DNA of 64,000 nucleotides from Pseudoalteromonas luteoviolacea. GTDB taxonomy: Bacteria > Pseudomonadota > Gammaproteobacteria > Enterobacterales > Alteromonadaceae. Numbering within the stretch: position 1 is the first letter of the stretch; every line of letters begins with the position of its first letter. Shown piece after piece: positions 9,280-18,176 of the stretch. The stretch is from positions 62,001 to 126,000 of the forward strand of contig NZ_MAUJ01000009.1 in the NCBI RefSeq assembly GCF_001696455.1, written 5' to 3'. The notes beneath the pieces are model-generated. The model worked only from the letters and a program-made list of their open reading frames with translations. It had not been told where the DNA came from and made no database searches. The translations under genes and the position numbers were made by a program.

Positions 9280-9290
9280 TATAATGCGCT

Positions 9291-9662
9291 ATGGTTACAC
9301 CTCAAGTCCTTTGTCAGTTTCAGCCTCGCTTAGATACACAGTGCCAAAGACCTCATCTTGATGCCCCTATTCATGTGGCACAATTTATTGAGGATGGTTT
9401 TAACTTAGCCAAATGGTACGAGCGAAAACCCTGCGTATTACTACAAGAACTCTATTTACGACGTGTCTTTTTCGAATTGCTCAACCACATTGCCGATCCT
9501 TTGGTCAACCAAAGCTATAGACAGCAATGCTTTGAACAACTTCACAAACCCCTTCTCGCATTGAAACGATTTTATAAAAAGCAACATCGTTCCATGGCAC
9601 CCTTTTACCGCCTAGAGCGAGAAGCCCGGATCATAAGTCACGAATTTAATCCTTTTAATTAG
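9291..9662 (+). CDS. fagA: FagA-like protein, Fur-associated gene before fumC
   Basis: 123 residues, rich in His, Tyr and basic residues, with no signal peptide or membrane segment. Position decides the name: it sits directly after a Fur box and 8 bases before fumC, the arrangement of the Pseudomonas fagA-fumC-orfX-sodA iron-starvation operon, where FagA is a small protein of unknown biochemical function. I have not aligned it. The start ATG at 9291 has no visible Shine-Dalgarno site and no other ATG is available in the first 100 residues, so the message may be nearly leaderless. Confidence 0.65.
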   Translation: MVTPQVLCQFQPRLDTQCQRPHLDAPIHVAQFIEDGFNLAKWYERKPCVLLQELYLRRVFFELLNHIADPLVNQSYRQQCFEQLHKPLLALKRFYKKQHRSMAPFYRLEREARIISHEFNPFN

Positions 9663-9670
9663 GAGTCAGT

Positions 9671-11047
9671 ATGACCACTTACCGTACCGCATCTGATAGC
9701 ATGGGCACTTTAGAAGTACCTGAAACCGCACTATACCAAGCACAGACGCAACGCGCCGTGAATAACTTTCCAGTCAGTGGACTCACCATGCCAGTGAGTT
9801 TCATTCGCGCGCTTGCCTATATCAAGCAAGCCGCCGCAGAAGCCAACGCAGAACTTGGTCACTTGGACAGAGAAAAGGCGAAGGCCATCACCACGGCGTG
9901 TCAGGCACTGATTGATGGGGCACATCTTGATCAATTCCCAGTGGACGTTTTCCAAACAGGGTCTGGCACCAGCTCGAATATGAATGCCAATGAAGTGATC
10001 GCCACGCTTGCAAGTCAGCAAAGCGGCCTAACTATCCACCCGAATGATGACGTTAATATGGGCCAAAGCTCTAATGACGTAATTCCTACTGCCATTCACG
10101 TAAGTAGTGCTACGTCAGCCGTTTATGAGCTTCTACCAGCATTGAAGCACTTGTCGCAAACAATCGAGAGAAAGAGTAAAGAAGTCGGACATCATGTTAA
10201 AACTGGTCGTACTCACTTAATGGATGCCATGCCAGTCACATTCGCTCAAACACTGAGCAGCTGGCAGCAGCAGATCGATTCTGCCTATGAAGGTATTTTA
10301 GCGGCGCTTGATAAAGTGTATCAGTTAGGTCAAGGCGGTACGGCTGTCGGCACTGGCGTCAATGCCGATAAACAATTTGCGGCAACGTTCAACACATACC
10401 TCAGCAGTAATGTCGGCATTCGCTTCAGCCCGAGCCAGAACTTTTTCTATAACATTGGCTCACAGGATGCCATTGTCGCGCTATCTGGCCAATTAAAGAC
10501 ATTGGCAGTCGCGAATATGAAAATCGCCAATGACTTGCGTTGGATGAATTCGGGCCCATTAGCGGGGTTATCTGAAATTGAACTACAAGCGCTACAGCCT
10601 GGTTCATCTATCATGCCGGGTAAAGTCAATCCAGTGATCCCTGAAGCCGCAGCGATGGTAAGTGCACAAGTCATTGGTAATGACGCAACCATTACTGTTG
10701 GCGGACAGTCAGGTAACTTCGAACTAAACGTGATGCTGCCCGTTATTGCTTTCAATATTTTGCAAAGCATCGAATTACTGGCAAACATGTCTCGTTTAGT
10801 GGCCGACAAAGCAATCGCAACATTCAAAGTGAATGAGCAGAGCATTCAGCAGGCATTGTCGCGTAATCCCATTTTGGTTACGGCCTTAAATCCGGTGATC
10901 GGCTATGAAAAAGCGGCCGCCATTGCCAAATTAGCATACAAAGAAGGACGTCCTATTATTGAAGTTGCAGCAGAGCACACCGATTTAAGCGAGGACGAAC
11001 TAAAAACACTGCTTGACCCGCAAAAGCTCACCGAGGGTGGCCTGTAA
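9671..11047 (+). CDS. fumC: Class II fumarate hydratase (fumarase C)
   Basis: 458 residues, standard length. Fumarase/aspartase superfamily marks are all present: TGSGTSSNMNANEVIA, MGQSSNDVIPTAIH, TGRTHLMDAMPVTF and the signature GSSIMPGKVNP. FumC interconverts fumarate and malate without an iron-sulfur cluster, so making it when iron is scarce replaces the iron-dependent fumarases. That fits the Fur box upstream. An AGGAG ribosome site precedes the ATG. No sodA follows, unlike Pseudomonas. Confidence 0.97.
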   Translation: MTTYRTASDSMGTLEVPETALYQAQTQRAVNNFPVSGLTMPVSFIRALAYIKQAAAEANAELGHLDREKAKAITTACQALIDGAHLDQFPVDVFQTGSGTSSNMNANEVIATLASQQSGLTIHPNDDVNMGQSSNDVIPTAIHVSSATSAVYELLPALKHLSQTIERKSKEVGHHVKTGRTHLMDAMPVTFAQTLSSWQQQIDSAYEGILAALDKVYQLGQGGTAVGTGVNADKQFAATFNTYLSSNVGIRFSPSQNFFYNIGSQDAIVALSGQLKTLAVANMKIANDLRWMNSGPLAGLSEIELQALQPGSSIMPGKVNPVIPEAAAMVSAQVIGNDATITVGGQSGNFELNVMLPVIAFNILQSIELLANMSRLVADKAIATFKVNEQSIQQALSRNPILVTALNPVIGYEKAAAIAKLAYKEGRPIIEVAAEHTDLSEDELKTLLDPQKLTEGGL

Positions 11048-11089
11048 GTTAAAAGCGCTCTAATCTTATAGAGGGTGTGAACTGCAACG

Positions 11090-11173
11090 ACACAATTAAA
11101 CTGCTCACTTGAGGCTATTCAGCTGCAATAAAGGTGAGCAGTGGCCAACTTAACAATTCAGTATTAATTGTGT
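11090..11173 (+). repeat. Nested inverted repeats downstream of fumC
   Basis: An outer perfect 10-base inverted repeat (ACACAATTAA at 11090-11099, TTAATTGTGT at 11164-11173) encloses an inner perfect 8-base one (CTGCTCAC at 11101-11108, GTGAGCAG at 11134-11141). Transcribed, this would fold into a long two-storey hairpin, followed by AGATTTTA. It could be a 3' end stabiliser, a weak terminator or a small structured RNA. Confidence 0.5.
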
Positions 11174-11270
11174 AGATTTTACCCAGGGTCAGTTCACTTA
11201 CCCTCACGCGCTTGTACTTGTATCTAAACAAAAAGCGCGGCACACTGTGAATAAAAAAACAGGATAGATT

Positions 11271-11852
11271 ATGAACGCACTTAAGCTAACACTAGCGAGC
11301 CTAGTAATAATATCAGGATGTTCAAGTACGGAAGCTGGCTCAGAGCAAACGCAACCGGAAAAATCACAACAGCAAACCAAAGACGTTAAAAAACCCATGG
11401 CACCTGCCACTTTGCAGACTAAGTCAGCCACGCGACATGATGCAGGGCTCAGCAAACCCCTTCCAGCCTCAATGGCTACCAAAGCCGAGCCTATCGCTAA
11501 ATATGACCAAGATGCCATTGATGAAGCGTCCCTTAAAAATCAGTTCGCCTATTTAAAGTTCATTACCAAAGACAAAAGCTGCGATAGCAACAGCCAATGT
11601 CAGGCCATTCCGGTCGGCAGTCGAGCATGTGGTGGACCGTCTAGTTACTTAGTGTTTTCAACCAAAACCGCCGACCACAAAAAGGTTTATGAACTGGCCA
11701 AACAGTTAACCCACGCAGAGTCACAATATAACGCCAAAACAGGCATGATCAGTATTTGCGAACATTTACGTCAACCGGCAACGCAATGTATTGAAAATAC
11801 TTGTGTTAAACTAGAAGGCACAAATAAATCACCAACTAGGGACTATCGATGA
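11271..11852 (+). CDS. Predicted lipoprotein, unknown function (intact paralogue)
   Basis: 193 residues with a lipoprotein signal (lipobox ISGC, Cys17). A low-complexity Gln/Lys/Pro/Ala linker of about 80 residues follows, then a small C-terminal domain with six cysteines (KSCDSNSQCQAIPVG, SRACGG, ISICEHL, ATQCIENTC). Paired cysteines suggest a disulfide-bonded periplasmic domain. The downstream gene encodes the same Cys-rich domain, so this is a tandem duplication. Their ends overlap by 4 bases. I do not recognise a named family; binding or inhibition of an envelope target is possible but unproven. Confidence 0.7.
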   Translation: MNALKLTLASLVIISGCSSTEAGSEQTQPEKSQQQTKDVKKPMAPATLQTKSATRHDAGLSKPLPASMATKAEPIAKYDQDAIDEASLKNQFAYLKFITKDKSCDSNSQCQAIPVGSRACGGPSSYLVFSTKTADHKKVYELAKQLTHAESQYNAKTGMISICEHLRQPATQCIENTCVKLEGTNKSPTRDYR

Positions 11853-12230
11853 AGCGAAAGGCCGGTACCATTGTTGGCATATCACTTATGCTTTTAGCTG
11901 GGTGTGAGGCCACTTACACAGAAACGCAGCAACAGGTTGAGCCTGATGATGGGTCACTCGACCAACTTATTGCAGACAAAGGCTGTGATGCCAGCTTTCA
12001 GTGTAAGGTTATCGCCGTCGGCGAGCGGCTAACATGCGGCGCCGAGCAAATATTTGGTGTACTCGTCCCGTAATGTAGATGAAACGCAGGTAGAACGTGC
12101 AGCACAGGCCGTGACAGCCGCTGAAAAAGCGAAAAATAGAGGCGCGATTGCCAGTGATATGTGTGAGCCCGTCTTACCGATACAAGCCTTATGCATTAGC
12201 AGTACCTGCCAATCCATCGTGTTAAAATAG
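11849..12230 (+). pseudogene. Second lipoprotein paralogue, frameshifted near 12048
   Basis: Reads in frame from the ATG at 11849 with a lipobox (LLAGC, Cys19), then DKGCDASFQCKVIAVGERLTCG, matching the Cys-rich domain of the preceding gene. The frame then stops at 12073. One base downstream in phase, from 12051, the sequence continues as YLVYSSRNVDETQVERAAQA, ending CISSTCQSIVLK at 12230. This aligns with YLVFSTKTADHKKVYELAKQ and CIENTCVKL of the paralogue. So one extra base around GAGCAAATATTTG at 12044-12056 breaks the gene. It is a real mutation, a sequencing error, or less likely a programmed shift. Confidence 0.75.
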
Positions 12231-12236
12231 ATCATG

Positions 12237-12258
12237 AGACAGTAGCTTGCTACTGTCT
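12237..12258. terminator. Hairpin between convergent genes
   Basis: AGACAGTAG and CTACTGTCT form a perfect 9-base stem around a CTTG loop. It lies just after the broken lipoprotein gene and just beyond the stop of the small membrane protein on the other strand, and is followed by ATCTTT on the plus strand. Probably a shared bidirectional terminator. Confidence 0.6.
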
Positions 12259-12262
12259 ATCT

Positions 12263-12457
12263 TTATCCAGCGAGAAAATAGTTTAGTGCAACCAGTGGCA
12301 CAACACATACCACGCACACTCCCGCCAGACCCAAATATTTTAAGACCAATCTTTTTTTGATCCAATAGCAATACATAAAGCGCAGCAAATAAGTGGAAGC
12401 GACCCCAAATAACGCAAAAATCAGTAATAGCGATAGCAAGTAAAAAGACACTGACAA
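12263..12457 (-). CDS. Small membrane protein, unknown
   Basis: A 64-residue frame with two predicted membrane helices (LLSLLLIFALFGVASTYLL and GLAGVCVVCVVPLVALNYFL) joined by a short basic loop (WIKKRLVLKYL). It would have to start at TTG 12457, since no in-frame ATG exists, and the ribosome site is weak. The hydrophobic pattern looks like a true small membrane protein, and a terminator hairpin follows its stop, but the start is uncertain. No function can be proposed. Confidence 0.4.
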   Translation of the reverse strand: MSVSFYLLSLLLIFALFGVASTYLLRFMYCYWIKKRLVLKYLGLAGVCVVCVVPLVALNYFLAG

Positions 12458-12563
12458 CTCATAAACTTAGAATCATAAATTTATAATAGCGGCAGTGCCC
12501 AAAAAGCGCACCTATTTTAATCTTTGCAATATTGTCGGTGCTTCTCTAATTGACTTATGCTGT

Positions 12564-13556
12564 TTACCACTGATTACTGACAACGACTTTACCCATCGCT
12601 TGGCCACTGGCCAGTCTGTCATGCGCCAGCCCTATTTCAGCAAATGAGAACGTGCTGCTGTCCAAAACCGGGGTTAAATTTCCAGCATCGACAATGTCAG
12701 CCATGGCGGCAAGAATGTGCTGATGCTCGGCCCGTTTGACGTTATGCAACATAGGGATAAGCATAAATACCACGTGCAAGGATAAACCTTTAAAATGCGC
12801 GACAGACAGATCAATCTCCGCCAATGATACGGTCGTTGCCACCTGACCGTTTAATGCTGCGGCTTCGAAGGAGTTGAGTAAGTTGCCTCCGCCCACCGAG
12901 TCATACACCAAATCGAAGCCGGCACCTTCGGTATGCGTCGCAACATAGTCAGCAACCGATTCAGTTTGATAATTAATAGGCGTAGCACCCAGCTGCTCGA
13001 TCAACGTAAGCTGTGCGTCTTTGCTCCCCGTAGCATACACCTCACCGCCAAAATGTTTCGCTAATTGCAAGGCTACATGCCCCACGCCCCCTGCGCCTCC
13101 ATGCACTAACACCTTTTGACCACGTGCAATACCTGCACGCTGTAGACCCTCGTAGGCGGTGATCCCAACTAGGGGCAGTGCAGCGGCTTGCGCCATACTT
13201 AATCGTTTGGGTTTGTGGGCAATTAAGTTAGCATCTGCAACCATGTACTGTGCAAGTGTGCCTTGAAGGTCGGCCAGACCGCCTGCACAACCATAGACTT
13301 CATCTCCGACTTGAAAGCCCTCAACCCCTTCACCTACAGATTCAACAACACCGGCAAAATCCATTCCCAAAATCGCAGGTAATGCTGGCGCGAGCGGCAA
13401 AGCGGGGCCCATTTCGCGGATCATCGTGTCGACGGTGTTGACACTACTCGCCATTATCTTTATCAGCACATGGCCTGCGCTTACCTCAGGCTTTGCGACT
13501 TCAGTCTCGACAAAAACGTCGCTACTACCGAATGAATTGATTGTCATTGCTTTCAT
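12564..13556 (-). CDS. Zinc-free medium-chain reductase (quinone oxidoreductase-like)
   Basis: 330 residues of the MDR superfamily. The N-terminal GroES-like part includes PAILGMDFAGVVESVGEGVEGFQVGDEVYG. The NAD(P)-binding Rossmann part has VLVHGGAGGVGHVALQLAKHFG. The catalytic-zinc Cys/His set of alcohol dehydrogenases is missing, so it is a quinone-reductase or enoyl-reductase-like enzyme using NADPH, probably acting on electrophilic carbonyls. It is divergent from the LysR gene 99 bases away, the standard layout for a LysR-controlled target. Confidence 0.88.
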   Translation of the reverse strand: MKAMTINSFGSSDVFVETEVAKPEVSAGHVLIKIMASSVNTVDTMIREMGPALPLAPALPAILGMDFAGVVESVGEGVEGFQVGDEVYGCAGGLADLQGTLAQYMVADANLIAHKPKRLSMAQAAALPLVGITAYEGLQRAGIARGQKVLVHGGAGGVGHVALQLAKHFGGEVYATGSKDAQLTLIEQLGATPINYQTESVADYVATHTEGAGFDLVYDSVGGGNLLNSFEAAALNGQVATTVSLAEIDLSVAHFKGLSLHVVFMLIPMLHNVKRAEHQHILAAMADIVDAGNLTPVLDSSTFSFAEIGLAHDRLASGQAMGKVVVSNQW

Positions 13557-13654
13557 GATTAAATCCTCATTGAATGAATGGATTTAGTATATTTATTAAC
13601 TATAATTTTGATAATATCGAGATAATTACAATCAGTTTTAATATTTTATTGATA
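13557..13654. promoter_or_regulatory. Divergent promoter between reductase and LysR genes
   Basis: A 98-base, very AT-rich gap (TATTTATTAACTATAATTTTGATAATATCGAG) between the MDR reductase and LysR starts. It contains alternating TTGATAAT-type blocks at about 13606-13613 and 13648-13655 that could be LysR contact sites or -10 elements. No single clear T-N11-A site was proven. Confidence 0.45.
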
Positions 13655-14545
13655 ATGAACGTCGCACACTTAAAGCTATTTACCCGAATTGCCGCTATGC
13701 ACAACATTAGTCTTGCAGGAAAAGAGCTTGGGCTATCTGCAGCTGTCGCCAGCGCACATATCAATAAGCTTGAAGAAACATTGGGCACTAAACTATTGTA
13801 TCGTACAACCCGCAAAGTCTCTTTGACTGAAGAGGGGCTCGCATTTTTACCGCATGCTGAGTCTGTACTAGAGAGTATTGAAAGTGCCAAAGCAGCCATT
13901 GGTGCTGGTAGCCACACTCCACAAGGAACCTTGCGGATCACAGCGCCAGCCTCTTTTGGAAGAATGCATATTGTGCCTGCATTGGCTGAATTTACGCAGC
14001 TCTACCCCGAATTGAAGATTGATTTACGTCTGAGCGATACCATCGTAGACATGGTCGAGGGCGGGTTCGATATCGCCATACGTAATGCTGCGCTCAGCGA
14101 TTCGACGTTGGTCGCCAGCAAACTCGCAGGTGACACTCGCATTCTCTGTGCTTCACCTGAATATGTCGCCGAACATGGCATGCCAAGCTCACCACAAGCA
14201 CTACACTCACACCCCACTATCAATCTAACGGGGATTGATCACTGGGTATTTGCGAACCCTCAGGGTAACATAAAATTTAAACCTCACAGTGGGTTACACA
14301 TCGATAATGGCGAAGCAATAAGAGATGCCTGTATTCGGGGGATGGGCATAACCCTTTGTTCCATGTGGTGTGCCTACCAAGCACTGCAAGAGGGCAAGCT
14401 TGTTCAGGTACTCAAAGACACTCCTTTGGTCAACGATACTGCACTCTGGGCCGTTTATCCCAATTCACGGTTATTGGCACCCAAAGTGCGGGTTTTTATT
14501 GATTACCTCAAAGCTTACATTGGTGATGTGCCTTATTGGGAGTAG
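13655..14545 (+). CDS. LysR-family transcriptional regulator
   Basis: 296 residues from the ATG at 13655, which begins with the typical MNVAHLKLFTRIAAMHNISLAGKE. The longer frame from 13574 adds atypical residues. Residues 1-60 form the winged HTH (LSAAVASAHINKLEETLGTKLLYRTTRKVSLTEEG). Residues 90-295 are the substrate-binding domain with LRITAPASFGRMHIVPAL. This subgroup often represses or activates a neighbouring oxidoreductase, so the divergent MDR reductase is the likely target. It converges with the SDR gene 5 bases downstream. Confidence 0.93.
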   Translation: MNVAHLKLFTRIAAMHNISLAGKELGLSAAVASAHINKLEETLGTKLLYRTTRKVSLTEEGLAFLPHAESVLESIESAKAAIGAGSHTPQGTLRITAPASFGRMHIVPALAEFTQLYPELKIDLRLSDTIVDMVEGGFDIAIRNAALSDSTLVASKLAGDTRILCASPEYVAEHGMPSSPQALHSHPTINLTGIDHWVFANPQGNIKFKPHSGLHIDNGEAIRDACIRGMGITLCSMWCAYQALQEGKLVQVLKDTPLVNDTALWAVYPNSRLLAPKVRVFIDYLKAYIGDVPYWE

Positions 14546-14550
14546 CCGTA

Positions 14551-15357
14551 TTAGTTTAATTGTGCCGATAACGATGCCAATGTCGTCATGAGTTCATTCG
14601 CTAATACAGGGTCCGACGCGGCATTATGTGGCGCACTAAATTGGCCAATGTCATTATCGAAATATAAACCTCCCGCTTGTGCAAAAGAGTCGGCAAGGGC
14701 AGCCTCGACTAAAATATCTGCACCTTGCTGCACGCTACTTCCCTGCATACCATAAGCTTCCTGCACCATTTTGCTTCCCAAAAATGACTTTGGATTGACC
14801 GCCACGATCATCGGGCCACTGGCTTTGTATTTTTCTCCAAGCACAGCTGACCACATCGTCAGCGCCAATTTGCTTTTTGCGTACACGGCACCATTGGATA
14901 AGGCACTGGGTTTTGTTATTTCCTCAGCACTGAACGGTGCCTGCGCTGCAGAAGAAAGGTTAACAATCCGGCTTTGCTGGTTAAGTAATTCAAGCAATTG
15001 CTCCGTTAGAATAAACGGCGCAATCGTATTGACCATAAAGCGAACATCTAAATTATCTGCGGACACCGTTTGTGCGATGTTAAAAACACCCGCGTTATTG
15101 ATCAGGACATCCAAACTATCGTGATCTCGGCGCACCGCAGCAACCAGCGATCTCAACTCCTGCGCAATGGACAGATCTGCACGATAGCGATACACCATAT
15201 CTTGACCAAACTGCGCGGACAATTCACCGTATACCGACTCGAGTTTGTTTTGGCTGCGACCATGAAGCAGTACACAATGCCCCCTTGATAGCATTGTCTT
15301 TGCTGTCGCCAATCCTATCCCATCGGTAGAACCTGTGATTAAAATTGTCTTTTTCAT
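14551..15357 (-). CDS. Short-chain dehydrogenase/reductase (SDR)
   Basis: 268 residues from ATG 15357, giving the classical start MKKTILITGSTDGIGLATA (TGxxxGIG cofactor motif). The NNAG motif (VLINNAGVF), the catalytic Ser in IVNLSSAAQ and the YAKSK pair (Tyr/Lys) are all present. SDRs reduce or oxidise carbonyl/alcohol substrates with NAD(P)H; the substrate is not readable. Its stop is 5 bases from the LysR stop, so the two transcripts converge. A 20-residue upstream extension was rejected. Confidence 0.92.
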   Translation of the reverse strand: MKKTILITGSTDGIGLATAKTMLSRGHCVLLHGRSQNKLESVYGELSAQFGQDMVYRYRADLSIAQELRSLVAAVRRDHDSLDVLINNAGVFNIAQTVSADNLDVRFMVNTIAPFILTEQLLELLNQQSRIVNLSSAAQAPFSAEEITKPSALSNGAVYAKSKLALTMWSAVLGEKYKASGPMIVAVNPKSFLGSKMVQEAYGMQGSSVQQGADILVEAALADSFAQAGGLYFDNDIGQFSAPHNAASDPVLANELMTTLASLSAQLN

Positions 15358-15504
15358 GTTTGCCCCTTTGCATTTACCATCGTTATTAGGCGTAGTACTT
15401 ATTAAGATAATCAGCAACGCTTTTTATGATAAGGGCTGGTTCAAGCAAATCAGTTTCAATTTAATTTTGATAATAGACACCAATTTTGCACAACTTTCAA
15501 AAAA

Positions 15505-16212
15505 CTATTTAGACATCGCTAAGGATTTTGGGTATGACGGGCTCTGTTGCCAAATGATGACTTCCACAACTGCGAGGTTTATCGCCATGGCGATGAGTCG
15601 ATCATAATTATGATGAAAAGCCAGTAAGGTGTCATAAACCCCCTCCCATGCACCAAACATAAGCTGCAACAATGCGCCCGTAAACAGAGGCGTGATTGCT
15701 GCTAAAGCAAATGCCACAGCCCGCATCATCCACTTTTTATGTTGCGCAATACGCCCTTTTGTCACATGTACAATGGCAACACAAAAAGCGCTACAAATGG
15801 CGACACTCATTATTAGCAATGAAAAAAACCGCCCTCCCAATTCATCTGGTGTAAGCATTAAGTGCATCCACACGCCTGAAATAGCCATGACACAGCCCGA
15901 TGTAACGGCCAACCGACCGCCCACTTTATGTAACCTAGGTCGACGTACTCTTATACGGGGTGAAAACTGCCACGGCATCGTTAAGAAAAATAATGCGCCA
16001 GCCAAGGCATGTGTCAATATCGCAGCGGGAGTCGCAAAATACTGTCCATTGATCATATCCGATACACCAGTCACCGCATCACTGCCCAATAAGACCAAAA
16101 CAAAGATAAAAATAGCTGGAATGCCGGGAATTGCGGTCATCAGTAATAACCCACTCACCACGGGCCAGTTGAATTTAATAACCTGTTTAGTATGCTGAAT
16201 TTGTGTTGTCAT
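15505..16212 (-). CDS. DUF2306 integral membrane protein
   Basis: 235 residues from the ATG of MTTQIQHTK. Six or so hydrophobic segments, with the family-like stretches LHKVGGRLAVTSGCVMAISGVWMH and AQHKKWMMRAVAFALAAITPLFTG. Histidines inside helices (HALAG, WMHLM, HKKWMMR) resemble DUF2306 proteins, which are unassigned but look like haem- or quinone-linked membrane proteins. It is divergent from the AraC-type regulator at 16402, which probably controls it. Confidence 0.8.
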   Translation of the reverse strand: MTTQIQHTKQVIKFNWPVVSGLLLMTAIPGIPAIFIFVLVLLGSDAVTGVSDMINGQYFATPAAILTHALAGALFFLTMPWQFSPRIRVRRPRLHKVGGRLAVTSGCVMAISGVWMHLMLTPDELGGRFFSLLIMSVAICSAFCVAIVHVTKGRIAQHKKWMMRAVAFALAAITPLFTGALLQLMFGAWEGVYDTLLAFHHNYDRLIAMAINLAVVEVIIWQQSPSYPKSLAMSK

Positions 16213-16401
16213 TGGTTGCTCTCTATTTAAGTTTGCCAAAACCTGCAAACACTATGTCGCAACGAGGGAAAACACTCGTCCAGCCTTATTGGCGAGGACT
16301 TATTTCTCACGAAACAGCACTTTTCAAAAAGGCTTTAAAAATAATAAAGCACTGTAAAATATGCTTATTTTATTAATATCACCCAAACTAAGGAACCCGA
16401 G

Positions 16402-17613
16402 ATGAGTGAGCAGCCAATTCTCTTTTCTCTCAACATCGCGACGCTGTGCATCATCTTCTTTAGCACCCATCAACTGATTTTACGCGCGCAGCGCAGACAA
16501 GTTTATTGGCCACTGGCGTTGTGTTTAGCGGCAATAGGCGTCGTCATTGCCATGCCTTCTGTTCAACAGCTCCTGCCCCAGTTTCAAGTGTTCAATCTAG
16601 TTGTTTCATTACCCGCTCTGCCGTTAATTGCGCCTTGTTTATGGCTCTACACCAAAGGGCTAACCAGTCACACCCTTTGGCAACTGACACGAAGAGACAC
16701 CAAGCATTTTTTACCCGCCGCTTTTGGGGGGCTAATCGCTTTAATTACGCTGTGTTTACCCTCACCATATTTACATGCCATATTGCTCACAGAAGAATTC
16801 AGCATTGTTGAGCAAGCACCGAGCCATGTCCGCAATCTCATCTATGGCTTACTGATATTTACATTCTTGAGTGTTTTAGGCTGGGTGCTTCAATCAGCTT
16901 GGTATGCCTACAAAATCATTGTCAGACTGAAAGTGTATCGCGCGCAGCTCCAAGATGTGTTTGCCTCAACCGAACAAAAGGAGCTGCGTTGGTTAAACTG
17001 GTTATTGTTTATCGTAGGCGGGGTATGGATGTTTACCGCATTGAATGTGGTGCTCGACAACCTTTTTAGTCCCATACATTATGATGCACGACTTTATGCA
17101 GTGATGGTGTTTATCGTGATCTATAGTCTTGCTCTTTGGGGGCTCAGACAAAAGCCGGGGTTCGCAGAACTTTATGACTCAACGCCCAGTGTCGAACCAA
17201 ACCCGCTTGAGCTCACATCCGTCATCGACATACCCAATGTAGGTGAACAGAAATACCAACGCAGTGCACTGAGCACAACACAAGCGGCCAAGATCGCAGC
17301 AAAGATAGAACAGGCCATGAAGGAGGAACACCTCTACCTTGATGCCGCTCTGTCATTACCAAAGCTGGCGGCACATATTCACACGTCACCCAACTATATA
17401 TCGCAAACATTAAACGAAACACTCGGCGTGCGTTTTTTTGACTACGTCAACAAGCATCGCGTGACTAAGGCAAAGGAATATTTACAAACCACTGATAAAA
17501 CCATTCTTGATGTCGCGATGACCGTGGGCTTTAACTCCAAATCTGCATTCTATACAGCCTTTAAAAAGCACACAGATCTCACCCCTAGCCAATACAAGGC
17601 AGCATCAGACTAA
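16402..17613 (+). CDS. Membrane-anchored AraC-family regulator
   Basis: 403 residues. The first 250 contain about seven hydrophobic segments, a membrane domain rather than a soluble ligand pocket. After a soluble linker, residues about 300-400 form the AraC/XylS double HTH (LSLPKLAAHIHTSPNYISQTLNETLG; TILDVAMTVGFNSKSAFYTAFKKHTDLTPSQYK). Such membrane AraC proteins sense envelope or lipophilic signals while bound to DNA. It is divergent from the DUF2306 gene with 189 bases between them, so that gene and itself are the likely targets. Confidence 0.9.
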   Translation: MSEQPILFSLNIATLCIIFFSTHQLILRAQRRQVYWPLALCLAAIGVVIAMPSVQQLLPQFQVFNLVVSLPALPLIAPCLWLYTKGLTSHTLWQLTRRDTKHFLPAAFGGLIALITLCLPSPYLHAILLTEEFSIVEQAPSHVRNLIYGLLIFTFLSVLGWVLQSAWYAYKIIVRLKVYRAQLQDVFASTEQKELRWLNWLLFIVGGVWMFTALNVVLDNLFSPIHYDARLYAVMVFIVIYSLALWGLRQKPGFAELYDSTPSVEPNPLELTSVIDIPNVGEQKYQRSALSTTQAAKIAAKIEQAMKEEHLYLDAALSLPKLAAHIHTSPNYISQTLNETLGVRFFDYVNKHRVTKAKEYLQTTDKTILDVAMTVGFNSKSAFYTAFKKHTDLTPSQYKAASD

Positions 17614-18053
17614 AGCACAAGCATCATAATTCAGTCATGCAGCATATTGGCTTTACGCTCAATGGACTTGCTTTCACTGTTAATAGACACTCTGTATTTG
17701 CCATCAGGCTAAATTGAAAAAATAAAAATTCTAATTTACTACATGATGGCTAGACCACTTGCAACTAAAAAGAGACAAAGCCATTTCACCTTTTTGTAAC
17801 TTATATTTCTTTTTATTATAAAAAATCACAGCTTATTCCTCCTCTACATTAGTAACAGTTAGTTACCTTTAAAAATAGGTCAATAATCCGTCATTAATAA
17901 TTACCACAAGACCACATCAAAATTATATTAAACAACTAGATATAATATTTAGTATAAATAAATAAAAAACTGTCATTTAATTTACCTCACAAACCAAATA
18001 AGAATCACAATCAACCTCAATAACATAACCGTACCCACATCTGGAATTTTGTT
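17614..18053. other. Gene-poor, very AT-rich intergenic stretch
   Basis: About 440 bases with no convincing open frame on either strand, before the HDO operon promoter. It consists mostly of A/T runs (AAATAAATAAAAAACTG and similar). I see no tRNA, repeat or terminator in it. A bent or nucleoid-protein-bound (H-NS/MvaT-like) silencing region is a plausible but unproven reading. Confidence 0.5.
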
Positions 18054-18100
18054 TTGACATAGACATAGGTCTAATACTTTGATCTTAATTATCGATCAAA
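18054..18100 (+). promoter_or_regulatory. Candidate promoter and operator of the HDO operon
   Basis: A perfect TTGACA -35 box (18054-18059) is followed after 18 bases by TTTGAT (18078-18083). The latter is also the left arm of a perfect inverted repeat, TTTGATC (18078-18084) and GATCAAA (18094-18100), with a 9-base spacer. A protein binding this dyad would block the -10 region, so the operon is probably repressed. The first ATG is 77 bases further on. Confidence 0.5.
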
Positions 18101-18176
18101 TACTCATAAAACAGCAATCCTTTTGCATTAACAGCTGTCCATTTTAAAAACTTGAATAACCAAAAAGGAATTACGT

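Noticed and set aside
9291..11047. Full fagA-fumC-orfX-sodA operon of Pseudomonas type
   Set aside because: No orfX or sodA follows fumC; a structured repeat and lipoprotein genes come next.
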